From: Mytilisepta virgata
Taxonomy: Eukaryota > Mollusca > Bivalvia > Mytilida > Mytilidae
Direction of reading: 5' to 3'
Assembly: GCA_028015205.1 (NCBI GenBank)
Contig: CM051510.1
Location: 29,946,580 to 30,010,579 of the forward strand
DNA: 64,000 nt
Part shown: positions 11,992 through 22,401 of the stretch, piece after piece
Layout of the letters: each line of letters starts with the position of its first letter
Position numbering within the stretch: the first letter of the stretch is position 1
The notes under the pieces: model-generated
The model's input: only the letters and a program-made list of their open reading frames with translations
Databases searched by the model: none
What the model was told of the DNA's origin: nothing
Program-made: the position numbers and the translations under genes

Positions 11992-14039
11992 TTTGCATGT
12001 ATTATATGAATTGGGCTTGCACTATTATTTTAGGTGATAACTTGGAGGTATGTATGTATGGATAAAAACTTAAAATATCTAAATATATCATAAATGCTGT
12101 ACTAGAGGAAAAATAAATAATTCTAATTTATCCATTACAAAGAACCTATATTTTTCCTCTCTTTTTTAAGTTTCTTCGTCATACTAGTAACTGTATAAAT
12201 AAGCATAACTGTTGTCTCTTAACCTTGCTACTTTCAGCAAGGGTTAATTTGTAAATGTACAGATATGGGGTATTCAACGATAAAACTATTTAAATATAAA
12301 TTACAAGTTAAAAAAAATAGAAATACAATAGTTTGGCATATTGTTAAACTGTTAAAGATGACAGTTGTTAAAATATGCACCTGGAATGATCCTGTTCTAG
12401 ACCGTATAAAATAGATGCTGTTCTAGACCCGGGTTCTAGACTGTATCTTAAACAGCAGGGCATGAAAAAGCGACCCTGTTTTGTGACACACTCCTACCAC
12501 TAAAAATATAGGAAGTAACCCCCCCGGGAACCCAAGCAACTCAAGAGTGAAATCAGTAAGTCAAAGCGACCGAATTGTCATATGGTTGTTTGTTACTACC
12601 CAAGGTGTATCCACCGATGGAGTTTCATAACTATATGCCATATAGTATTCAAGAAATGGACCTTAACATAACTTTAACTATGACAAATGGACGGAAGGAT
12701 GGACGGAGAGACAAACAGTATATCCCCTCCCCAATTCTGTGCAAGGGGCAAGTGGACAATAAATGAAGACTGATTGTAGGATGATCAATGACAACGGATG
12801 ATGATGGATGCCATGCGGTATCTATCATCGATAGAAATAACGACCTGTTGAAGGCGACATCACGTGAGCAGTGAAGTAACAATAATCGGCTGGTGAATAC
12901 CTTGGGGATATAAAATCCAGGAGTTGAATAATTGATCTGGCGATAGAGGTTAAACAATACTGTGCAGTCCAGCAGAGCGCTGTCTGAATTTAATGTCTTC
13001 AGTATTGATAGAGGTGTTTAAATAGGAAGACCATGTAGACACACTGAAAGGTGGTTAGGGAGCTAGCATTTGATTTTTATGGGGGGGGGGCTAGGATGAA
13101 ATGTTCGATCCTGGCTTTTTCTTTTGCTTACATTTTGATCCTGGATATTTTTTTCGGCGGCTACTGTGGTCAATTTTTTTATTTAAATTTTAAACCCAAA
13201 ATTTGTATGTACCTACACAGACATTGTCATTCACATGTGTATCCATCTCTTTTGAGCTTGCCATTTTGTTTGTGTGTCGCAAGACGTGTCACGTGACTTG
13301 TGTTAACCACGTTTATATTGTGCTGTCCAAGTTTATATTTATCAAAGATGTCCGAGATAAATTTCGTCATTAATGATAAAGATGACCATCTGTAAAAAAT
13401 ATTTGTATCTAGGGCTTACAGGGAATTGTATGGTACAGATATATTTAGACAGGTCACATGACAAATAATGTAAAAATAGATAATGGTTGGTTTTATCACT
13501 TTGTGCAAGGTAAACATCCGATCAATCCAGTTAGGAATTCCTCTGAACTTTACCTTACTTCTTCATAATCTTCAAAGTTCATATCCTTTACAGTTAGGGT
13601 AAATTGCGTTATTGTAGAAAAACAATCCGGAATACATGAAGCGGAAACATCACACTCATAAACAAAACTGCAGTTTAAATTTATAAATGCAGATTGTAAA
13701 ATCCAATAATAACCTTTATAATCTGAACCATTTTTAGTATTTATAGATTTCTTTGATTTTAAAACAAAATACAGGCATTAGAAGATAACTATTGATTTTC
13801 AGTTGTGAATAAAGAAAAAATGACTTTAAAACATGTCATTGTCAATTGTTAAATAATACAATTTAATTTCATATTTGAAATTAAATTTATTTATTTATGT
13901 GACGAAAAAAAATTGCGTCAAGTTCCATGCGACATTTAAATATCACAAGCGGCTTGGTAGTATAAAAAGTCGTGAATTTTAATATTGTCTCATTGCCACC
14001 AAATTCTCGTGGAGTAAGCTTCAAATAAAAGTTGGATAG
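11992..14039. other. No gene seen; AT-rich sequence with degraded repeat pieces
   Basis: Right after the Tc1-like element, 12030-12075 resembles 1143-1190 (TTTTAGGTGATAAC, TGTATGTATGGAT). The stretch about 12570-12765 (ATGGACGGAAGGATGGACGGAGAGACAAACAG) looks like an old dispersed repeat. A G10 run lies at 13081-13090. No splice-consistent coding exon was recognised. Confidence 0.45.
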
Positions 14040-14088
14040 AACTGTTTAAAGCCACGTGGCATATACATATCTACAGAAAGTTTGCAAA

Positions 14089-14499
14089 ATGCCGAGGGGA
14101 CAGGGCAGAAGAGGGGAAAAAAATCCCCATCCCTACAGGAATGCACCAGGAGGAGCCCGTTGGAATTTGAGACGGAGGCCAAATCAAATACAACCAGACC
14201 AAGTTGCGCGGAGGGGGCGCAATCGAGCAGCTCCTCAAGATATTGAAGTTCAACCGGTAGCTCAAAATCAGCCTCGTCCCGTAGCACACCATATCCCATT
14301 ACCTGACCCACTACAGGAGGCTCCAGCACAAATTCCTGTTCCGATGCAGGAACAGCAACCTCTGTACGTACAACAGCCAATGCCTGTACAGCAGCCTATG
14401 CCAGTACAGCAGTCTGTGACTGTTCAACCTATAGGTGAGATTAGTTCAGATATAAGTAGTCAAAGAAAAAAAGGGACAAATATACCTAAGGAGCAATAA
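14089..14499 (+). pseudogene. Gag N-terminal part of the Ngaro-like element
   Basis: An Arg/Gly-rich start (MPRGQGRRGEKNPHP) is followed by a Pro/Gln-rich tract with repeats of VQQPMPVQQ. A nucleic-acid-binding, low-complexity N-terminus fits a Gag-like ORF. The open frame begins at 14056 but the Met at 14089 looks the more natural start. The frame ends at TAA 14497-14499, exactly where a foreign repeat and an (AT)n array begin. The rest of gag resumes after 14752. No enzymatic domain was seen. Confidence 0.65.
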
Positions 14500-14684
14500 A
14501 AAAACGTAATCCATTGGACAGACAAACCCGGGAAGACAAACGAACAACCACAAGCACAACAAATAAACACTGAAAACTAAAAACAATGAACAGCACGAAC
14601 TCCTATAAAAACCAGGAGTGAACCCAGGTAAATTAATATTCAAAATGATGAACCTCTTTATATACCTGGTCTAGTAAATGAATA

Positions 14685-14752
<68 letters not shown>
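14500..14752. repeat. Repeat insertion and (AT)n microsatellite inside gag
   Basis: About 14500-14686 is a piece that read on the minus strand resembles a mussel-type dispersed repeat (GGAGTTCGTGCTGTTCATTG, GTTTGTCTTCCCGGG). It is followed by an uninterrupted (AT)33 array at 14687-14752. Together they separate the two halves of the Gag region. Confidence 0.7.
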
Positions 14753-14758
<6 letters not shown>

Positions 14759-15425
14759 CTTAAAGATAAAATCTGGAATTTTGCGTACATAGATTTAGCA
14801 TTGCTACTCAAACAGAACTTTGTACATAACACACAAGAAAATCAAAATACGCTACAGATCATAGACGGAAAGCTTGTTGTTCAGTCAAAAGTTAAAAAGG
14901 TCAAAACAATTGATAGTATTAAGCTTTGGACAGATGCTTTCATAACATATGTACAAGTTGTTGTTGATAATCATCCCAGCAAAATGCATGAACTGTTAAA
15001 ATATTGATCAATTATCAGAAATATAGCAGATGATTGTTCTGTAGACAGGTGGTTGCAGTACGACCAGCAGTTTCGACTGAGAGTGTCACGTAACCCTACA
15101 AAATCGTGGGCTAGTATAGATGCTGAACTTTGGCTTACATACATAGCTAAGGGTATATGTGGTCAGTCGAACAATAATAATCAGGCAAGGATATCTAGAT
15201 ACCCATGTTATGATTATAATTTCAAAGGTCAGTGTAACAGACAAAAATGTTTGTATCGTCATTTATTCTTTATTACATCCAGCCATACACTGTTTTCATT
15301 TTTCTGGGTATGGATCACCCAACCCTAGATTTCGTGTACCGCAGATCAGAGCAGGTGCTCAGAGGCCAGTGAACCCTGTGTATAATACAAATTTCAGGGT
15401 CAGAAATTCATGGCCTAGACGTTAA
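14753..15425 (+). pseudogene. Gag C-terminal part with CCCH zinc finger, Ngaro-like element
   Basis: A conserved-looking Gag body (KTIDSIKLWTDAFITYVQ) runs into an in-frame TGA near 15005-15007, then resumes (WASIDAELWLTYIAKG). A Cys-His cluster, CYDYNFKGQCNRQKCLYRH, has spacing C-X8-C-X4-C-X3-H, a CCCH-type finger probably used to bind the element RNA. After it the frame is shifted and ends near 15425. Because of these breaks, it is called a pseudogene. It lies just upstream of the RT frame, as in related elements. Confidence 0.7.
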
Positions 15426-15512
15426 ATGTTATAAAAGCTTGCATTATATTATGTATTCAAAGGGATCAATCAATATTTTATGATACTGAAGGATTAAATA
15501 TTATTTATTTCA

Positions 15513-17060
15513 GGTAAATGTAAAGATAACACAAATGTGTGGTTATTGGGTAAAAGTCCAATTAATTTAACAACGCTTAAATTTATGGTTTCAAATTATC
15601 CTGACAAACAAAATGCAAATATTATTTATGATGGATTTAGTATTGGATTTAAAATACATTATTCAGGGCCTCGGACTCCAATGGATTCAAAAAATTTAAA
15701 GTCAGTTTATCAATATCCTAAACTAGTACAGGAGAAAGTACAAAGTGAAATTGATTTAAGTCGCATTGCTGGTCCTTTTAATGAAAGACCAATTTCAAAT
15801 TTACGTTGCTCACCCATTGGGTGTTTGAAAAAGAAAACAGGGGGTTTAGGCTCATAACTCATTTATCTTATCCTTCTTTCAATAGCGTTAATTTCCACAT
15901 TGATCCAGATTATTCATCTGTGAAATATTCATCTTTTGATCATGCAGTTTCTATTATTCATAGGTTAAGTAAAGGGGCATTAATTGGGAAAATGGACTTA
16001 AAATCTGCCTTTAGGTTACTTCCCGTATATCCAGGTTGTTTTGACTTGCTTGGATTTAAGCTTAAAGGGAAATACTACATAGATAAAATGATGCCAATGG
16101 GTTGTTCTGAATCTTGTTCTTAGTTTGAAAAATTTTCCACTTTTTTAGAATGGGCAGTTAAAAGTGAAGCCAATTCAGATAACATTGATCATTATCTTGA
16201 TGATTTTTTATTTGCCGGTAAAGGAAATACTGATGAATGCAATCGATTAATGAATGTATTTTCAAACGTGTGTAGCCGCTTGGGTGTGCCAATTGCACAA
16301 GAAAAAACAGTTGGTCCTTCAACGGTATTAGAATACTTAGGACTTATCATAGACACAATTGAAATGTTCATTAAAATTCCTGATGATAAATTGGCAGAAC
16401 TGAAGCAAAAAATTGAATTTGTCATCAGCAGTAAAAAAGTAACTTTAAAGGTACTCCAGTCGTTGGCGGGCTTACTTGCATTTTGTACGCGTGCATTACC
16501 AGCTGTATGGTATATTTGCAGGAGACTTTATTTTTCGATGAGAAATGTTAAAAAAAGCTTTCATTTTATTAGAATTTCAAATAGTTTAAAAGCGGATCTT
16601 TTAGTTAGGGTTGAATTTCTTGATAAGTTCAATGGGGTATCGTATATCCAAGATGAGGAATGGCTATCAAGTAGAAACTTGGAATTGTACACCGATAGCG
16701 CTGGGGGTGTTTCTAAAGGCTGTGGAGCATACTTTGCCGGGAAATGGGTCTTTCCGCAATGGCCCGAGGCATGGTTCAATACGGATATTTTGAGGGATAT
16801 TACCTATCTTGAGCTCATTCCCATTGCATTAGCGATATACTTATGGGGATATCAGTTCAGAAACAGAAAAGTGTTTTTTTCATACAGATAATGCAGCAAT
16901 TGTGTCTATCCTTAACAACATGTCTTCAAAGTCGTACAGAGTAATGTCTTTGCTAAGGGCAATAGTCTATTGGTCTTTTTTATTAAATTTCCAATTTAAA
17001 TCTAGGCATGTTTATTCGGTTAGCAATTGTATAGCGGATGCAATTTCTCGTGGACAGGTG
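15513..17060 (+). pseudogene. Reverse transcriptase / RNase H of the Ngaro-like element, interrupted at 17061
   Basis: RT signatures in order are a conserved upstream block (PISNLRCSPIGCLKKKTGG), motif A (ALIGKMDLKSAFRLLPV), motif B (MMPMGCSESCS) and motif C (DHYLDDFLFAG, catalytic DD). RNase H follows with Asp in LELYTDSAGG, Glu in YLELIPIALAI, Asp in HTDNAA and Asp in NCIADAISRG. Four defects are visible: a frameshift at a GGGGG run near 15838-15843, a TAG at 16121-16123, a frameshift at a T-run near 16875-16882, and the 4.1-kb insertion after 17060. The reading frame of the RNase H tail (ISRGQV) continues at 21193 as VERFRRLAPSADVYP, so the insertion landed in an open frame. The homopolymer shifts could be assembly errors. 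The protein copies the element RNA into DNA. Confidence 0.88.
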
Positions 17061-18119
17061 CAGTGTATGTAAAGTGCGGATCCTAAAATATCATTTTCAC
17101 TGTATATGCCATTAATTTCTGATGTAGAATGATAAATAAACAGACGAAAAATTTATGATTTTTGAAGAAAATGAAGAAAAATAGTTCAAATGTATATGTT
17201 TAGAAATAAATAATACTAGTAAGACAATGTAAGAGATGCGGACGGGTTTTTATCGCGCCTAGAGCCATCCAGGTGTGAAATATATACCGAAATAGGTGAA
17301 TATTTAGGACGTTTCACGAACAGATCGTGCAGGTGATTTTAAAACTAGCAGGTAAGATGTAGTTGCAGAAAAATATTCATTTCAACACAATTATTAATGT
17401 TGTATAACGTAGAATAGGTTTTGTCATTCAATTTGTTCATATTGAACTAAATTCCACAATGATGCTTTCTTTATGCGAGTCATGTTTTCTGTCGAATAAT
17501 GATACATTACTTTCATTTTCACTGTAGGGCGATTCATTAGTATTGTATATGCGGTGCATTTTCACTGTATGAATTTTATTCATTTTTATCTGTTAAAGTC
17601 TTAATTTAGCCGACTCTCTCAAACAATAGTTAAAGTAAGAGAAGGATTTGATAATGTTTACTTTGTGCAGGAAAGTTTGATTTAACACTCCAATAAATTC
17701 AATAGAAATGGCCCACATTGAGGTCCAAATGGTCCAAAATTCAACATTTTTTTATTTCATCAAAAATGAATTATAGCATGAATGTTGTGTTCATACTATT
17801 CCCAATTGTGCAGGGTTCGACCTCTGCGGTAGTATCGAGATGTGCATTACGGATCATTTTATTTAGTTTTTGTTTGTATCAAGGGTGTTCTACATCACGT
17901 AACAATGCCACTTCATCAGTGCAAACAGCTTGGACAGAAAAGTTCGCCCCACACAACTTACATTTCACGCTTTAATGAATGACTTTGGATAATTTATATG
18001 TCACATGCCGTTTCATCTTATACAGTAATGAACATGCAAGCTTGTATTTGTAGTATTTTTATTCATCTCATGAGTTAAGCCTTTTTCAACTGATTTTTAT
18101 AGTTCGTTCTTATGTTGTA

Positions 18120-18480
18120 CTGTTACACCACTGTCCCAGGTTAGGGGGAGGGTTGGGATCCCGCTAACATGTTTAACCCGCCACATTCTGTATGTATGTG
18201 CCTGTCCCAAGTCAGGAGCCTGTAATTCAGTGGTTGTCGTTTGTTTAAGTGTTACATATTTGTTTTTAGTTCATTTTTTGTACATAAATTAGGCCGTTAG
18301 TTATCTCGTTTGAATTGTTTTACATTGTCATTTCAAGGCTTTTGTAGCTGACTATGCGGTATGGGCTTTGCTCATTGTTGAAGGCCGTATGGTGACCTAT
18401 AGTTGTTAATATCTGAGTCATTTGGTCTCTTGTGGAGAGTTGTCTCATTGGCAATCACACCACATCTTCTTTTTTATATA
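18120..18480 (+). repeat. Dispersed repeat with GGGGAGGGTTGGGATCCC and polymorphic tail
   Basis: The block GTTAGGGGGAGGGTTGGGATCCC, then CATGTTTAACCCGCC and GCCTGTCCCAAGTCAGGAGCCTG, matches the tail segment at 39630-39720 (ATGTTTAACCCCGCC, CCTGTCCCAAGTCAGGAACC). The end (GAGAGTTGTCTCATTGGCAATC) is typical of mussel interspersed repeats, from memory. It sits inside element X. Confidence 0.65.
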
Positions 18481-18816
18481 TAAGCAACAATCGAGTCAAG
18501 AAAATGTATTTTACCAAAAACTATTTTTTCTTCAGAATATGGATATTGAAGCAGTTGAGGGCTCAACGGTAGAGGAGGCAAGTGAAGATGAATCCCACTT
18601 AAACTCTGCCATATCAATCTTTAACTGCAAAAAATTTAAAAAGATGTCTTTTAAATTTTTTTTATAATTAAGGAAATACGTTATTTTAAGAATACAATGA
18701 CATTTTGAGAACCGTTTTTGTTACAAGTTTTAATAGTTATACATTCGAGAAAGAATGAATGAGGAGTTTGCATTTCAATTTGAAAATATCATAAATATTA
18801 AAGTAATCAACTATGC

Positions 18817-20820
18817 TTTTAGCTCACCTGGCCAAAGGCCATGTTAGCTATTGCCATCACTTGGCGTCCGTCGTCGTCGTTAACAATTATACAAAACTCT
18901 TCTCCTCTGAAACTACTGGACTAATTAGAACCAAACTTGGTATGAATGTTCCTTGGGGTACCCTGCATAGAACTGATGTAGGAATTTTTGATTCGTCCAA
19001 AAACATGGCCGCTGTTACTAAAAATAGAACATAGGGGTCAAACAACAGTTTTGCGCAAATATCTAAAAAATCATTAGGTTACGGCAAATTCTGGCAGGTT
19101 GAAAGTGTTCAGGATGATGAGAGCTACCTGTGTGCTGATTTTCGTGAAAATCTGTCAACTGATGTTAGAGTTATTGCCCTTTTTTGACATTTTTGGCTTT
19201 TTTTATGTTATTATTTCAAAAATCTTCTTCTCTGAAACTACTTGACTAATTAAAACCAAACTTGGTATGAATGTTCCTTGGGGTACCCTGCATAGAAATG
19301 ATATGGGGATTTTTGATTCGTCGAAAAACATGGCCGCTGTTACTAAAAATAGAACATAGGGGTCAAAAACAGTTTTTCGCAAATATCTCAAAAATCATTA
19401 GGTTACGGCAAATTCTTGCAGGTTGAAAGTGTTCAGCATGACGAGAGCTACCTGTGTGCTGATTTTCGTGAAAATCTGACAACTGATGTTAGAGTTATTG
19501 CCCTTTTTTGACATTTTTGGCTTTTTTTTATGTTATTATTTCAAAAATCTTCTTCTCTGAAACTACTATTGAAAATCAAATGAAACTTGGTAAGATTGTT
19601 CCTTAGGGTATCCTGCAAAAAGTTAATGCTTGGATTTTCGATTGGTTGAAAAACATGTCCGCCCTTACTAAAAATAGAACATAGGCGTCAAAATGCTGGT
19701 TTTTGCTATTTTGTCCTGAATTATAGAAAGAAAATGAAGATGAAAGCTACTTTCAAGGTAAACATGGTATCCCAAGTTGAATGGTGATGATGAAAGTTTG
19801 TTTTGGACGGCCATTTTTAAAATGGCTGCCATTTTCCCGCCATTTTTTACACTTGCTCAGATTTCAACAATATTTGGTTTTTAAAGTAAACATGGTATCC
19901 TTAGTGAATGGTGATGAGATTTTTTGTATGGAGCATCTATGGAAGGTCCTTTAGGAAATTTGCATAAATCTTCCCGGTCCGCGAAACAAAATGGCCGTCA
20001 TGAGCATTTACATGTTCTGATTGGTCGAAATTTAAAAGTTCTTCTGCTCTGAAACGGTAAAGCCAAATGAACTGATTTTTGGTATGGATGATCTATGGAA
20101 GGTCCTTTACAAAGTTTGCATAACTCATCATGGTCCGTGAAACAAAATGGCCGCCATGAGCATTAAAATGTTCTGACTGGTTGAAATGTAAAACTTCTCC
20201 TTACAAACCGTTAAGCCAAATGAACTGATTTTTGATATAGAACATCTATGGAAGGTCCTTTACAAAATTTGCATAAATCAGCCTGGTTCGTGAAAAAAAA
20301 TGGCTGACATGAGCATTTACATATGTTCTGATTGGTCAAAATTTTAAACTTCTTCTCCTCTGAAACCTTAAAGCCAAATGAACTGATTTTTGGTATGGAG
20401 CATCTATGGAAGGTCCTTTAGGAAGTTTGCATAAATCTTCCCGGTCCATGAAAAAAAATGGCCATCATGAGCATTTACATGTTCTGATTGGTCGAAATTT
20501 AAAAGTTCTTCTCCTTTGAAACCGTAAAGCCAAATGAACTGATTTTTGGTATGGAGCATCTATGGAAGGTCCTTTACAAACTTTGCATAAATCTTTCTAG
20601 TCCGTGAAACAAAATTGCCACCAGAAACCTTTATATGTTCTGATCGGTCAAAATTTAAAACTTCTCCTCTGAAACCGTTTGGCCAATGAACTTATACTTG
20701 GTATGAAGCATTTATAGAAGATCGTTTACAAAGTTTCCAGAAATCAATCTAGTCTGTCAAATCAAAAGTTTGTGACTGCCAGGTGAGCGACACAGGCTCA
20801 GCCCACTGAGCCTCTTGTTT
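18817..20820 (+). repeat. Mollusc-type TTAGCTCACCTGG repeat with two internal tandem arrays
   Basis: It begins TTTAGCTCACCTGGCCAAAG and ends GCCAGGTGAGCGACACAGGC...GAGCCTCTTGTTT, so the AGCTCACCTGG end is mirrored at the other side. Inside are two different arrays. The first has about three copies of a roughly 326-bp unit (anchors at 18899, 19225 and 19551, CTCTGAAACTACT). The second has five copies of a 154-157-bp unit (anchor TCTATGGAAGGTCCTTTA at about 19936, 20092, 20246, 20403 and 20559). I recognise the terminal sequence as a very common bivalve repeat. It has no coding capacity. Confidence 0.85.
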
Positions 20821-21192
20821 CATTTGTTGCAAGTCCATTTATCACATAAATCTACAATGAAAATTCATCGCATCTTCGAAAATTCTACATCAGAAATGAT
20901 TGCACATACAGTGATAATTCATCGCATATATAGTTAAAATGGATCGCTTTTAATAATCGATATGCTATATTATGTTGCTTTTATAACACATATTTGAACT
21001 TTAATGCTGTTATTGTACATTAAAAAGACATATCACAATGAAAATATGTTAAACCTTACCTTCAAATCAATTATTTTGGTATTTTCGAAACGTAAACAAA
21101 TACAATTTTCCCATGATCCTTCATTCTACAATAGACATACTCGCATATGATAGTGAAAATGAACTAACTGGATTCGCACTTTATATACACTG

Positions 21193-21294
21193 AGGTGGAA
21201 CGGTTCAGAAGACTGGCACCATCCGCCGACGTATACCCATGTGTAGTCCCAGTGGCATTTTGGAGCCTTTTGTGTCAGAAGCCAGAATGCTTTT
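21193..21294 (+). pseudogene. C-terminal tail of the Ngaro RT/RNase H, right of element X
   Basis: From 21195 the frame reads VERFRRLAPSADVYP and VVPVAFWSL and then stops near 21294. It continues the RNase H reading frame broken at 17060. It overlaps the start of the recombinase frame (21239) in a different frame, a compact arrangement usual in such elements. Confidence 0.8.
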
Positions 21295-21726
21295 AGAAGC
21301 ATCACTGTCTGCAAATACTTGGAGTACTTACAGTAATGGAGTTGACTCATTTGAGAGGTTTAGAAAAGCATATGCTCTTGAGTTATTATGGCCACTTGAA
21401 GCTGACCAGTTTACTAATTTCATAGCATACTTGTCATATTCAGGTTACTCTCCAGCAACAATACGGGCATATCTATCTGGTATCAGTTTTGTATTACGTA
21501 GTCAAGGTTTAAATGATGCAACACGATCATTTATTGTACAGAAAATGCTAAAAGGGGCAAATAAGCTACACAGAAGACTTGATGCAAGATATCCTATTAC
21601 TTTCGATATTCTTGTTAAGATTTCGTCTGTTTTACAAAATATTTGTTATTCAACATACGAGGCTACTTTATTCAAGGCTGCATTTACATTATCATTTTTT
21701 GGGCTTTTGAGGGTTGGCGAAATTAC
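21239..21726 (+). pseudogene. Tyrosine recombinase, N-terminal part, interrupted by BEL/Pao insertion
   Basis: About 162 residues carry a helical core-binding domain (SANTWSTYSNGVDSFERF, YSPATIRAYLSGISFVL) and then the first catalytic region with the active-site Arg in FFGLLRVGEIT. The sequence runs to the ATTAC duplication at 21722-21726, where the BEL/Pao element starts. The remainder is at 28777-29212. The enzyme would integrate the circular cDNA of the element by strand exchange, without making target duplications. Confidence 0.9.
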
Positions 21727-22370
21727 TGTTATGCCACACCCCGGAAATTACGGATCTGTCCGTCATTATGTCGAATGTTATTTTTGATGTCTGCCACACG
21801 GCAAAGCAAAACAAACTTTTCTTTGGTATTCAACCCTCCACAGGGTGAGTTTTTGTTATACTGTAGTTTATAACCTTCATTTGTATGTCCGATATACGTA
21901 TTTAAGGTCTAAGGTCAGTCCTTTTGAATTTAATTGTGATTTCAAACGATTCTCAGGAGTCATTCCTGCATTTATTATACACCAGTCCTAGTCAATTTAA
22001 GCTTCTTAATTCTCGATTTTTGATATTACTCCGTCAGTTTGTCAAAATATTTTTTGTATGGAACGCCATTAGAGCCATATATTTCAGCGTACGTTTTTTC
22101 TTAAAACATTAGGTGTATGGAACGCTTTTCGTGTTATAATTTTGTTATTCAAGATGTAATTCTACGGCAATTTTTGATCATTTTTTGTTGTTTCAAAAGA
22201 TAGACATATTTTTCAATGTATGGAGAACATTGTTAATATTAATTGTACTATTATTTTGTGAACATTGTGCTTATTAGATTTCATTTTTGTATATTTTCAG
22301 TTTTTTACCCTCTCTTGAGGTCTGCAATAAAAGATAGTAACTCAGGTTTCAGCGTATCTTTGACATTACA
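21727..22370 (+). repeat. 5' LTR of the BEL/Pao element (644 bp)
   Basis: It begins TGTTATGCCACACCCCGG and ends TTTGACATTACA. Compared with the 3' LTR it differs by about four substitutions and lacks two blocks of about 75 and 16 bases. Confidence 0.95.
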
Positions 22371-22401
22371 GTAAAAAACCTCGGTATCGGGAAGAATAAA
22401 C

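Larger units (their letters stand above)
17061..21192. mobile_element. Non-autonomous 4.1-kb element with inverted repeats, 5-bp TSD (element X)
   Basis: The left end reads CAGTGTATGTAAAGTGCGGA and the right end, reverse complemented, CAGTGTATATAAAGTGCGAA. AGGTG lies directly outside both ends (17056-17060 and 21193-21197), and removing one copy restores the host RNase H reading frame exactly. Subterminal repeats with core ATTTTCACTGTATATGCG occur forward near 17092, 17514 and 17551 and inverted near 20852, 20905 and 21150. A longer inverted match (ATTTCTGATGTAGAAT) links 17115-17130 with 20882-20897. I saw no transposase. It contains older repeats (18120-18480, 18817-20820). The superfamily is not assigned: 5-bp duplications are known for Transib-type elements, but the termini here are CAGTG rather than CAC-type, and hAT elements with CAGTG ends make 8-bp duplications. 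Confidence 0.9.

Noticed and set aside
13900..14090. Left terminal repeat of the Ngaro-like element
   Set aside because: I found no convincing match between this stretch and 29860-30417, so the ends remain undefined.
14678..14760. A coding frame starting in the (AT)n array (Tyr-Ile repeats)
   Set aside because: It is a translation of the microsatellite and does not indicate a true start of the Gag segment.
21239..21787. A host tyrosine recombinase or phage integrase gene
   Set aside because: Its neighbours are RT/RNase H and Gag of the same element, and its frame continues on the far side of the BEL/Pao insertion.
22371..22401. A primer-binding site after the 5' LTR
   Set aside because: No TGG-starting match to a tRNA 3' end is visible next to the LTR, so I did not call one.
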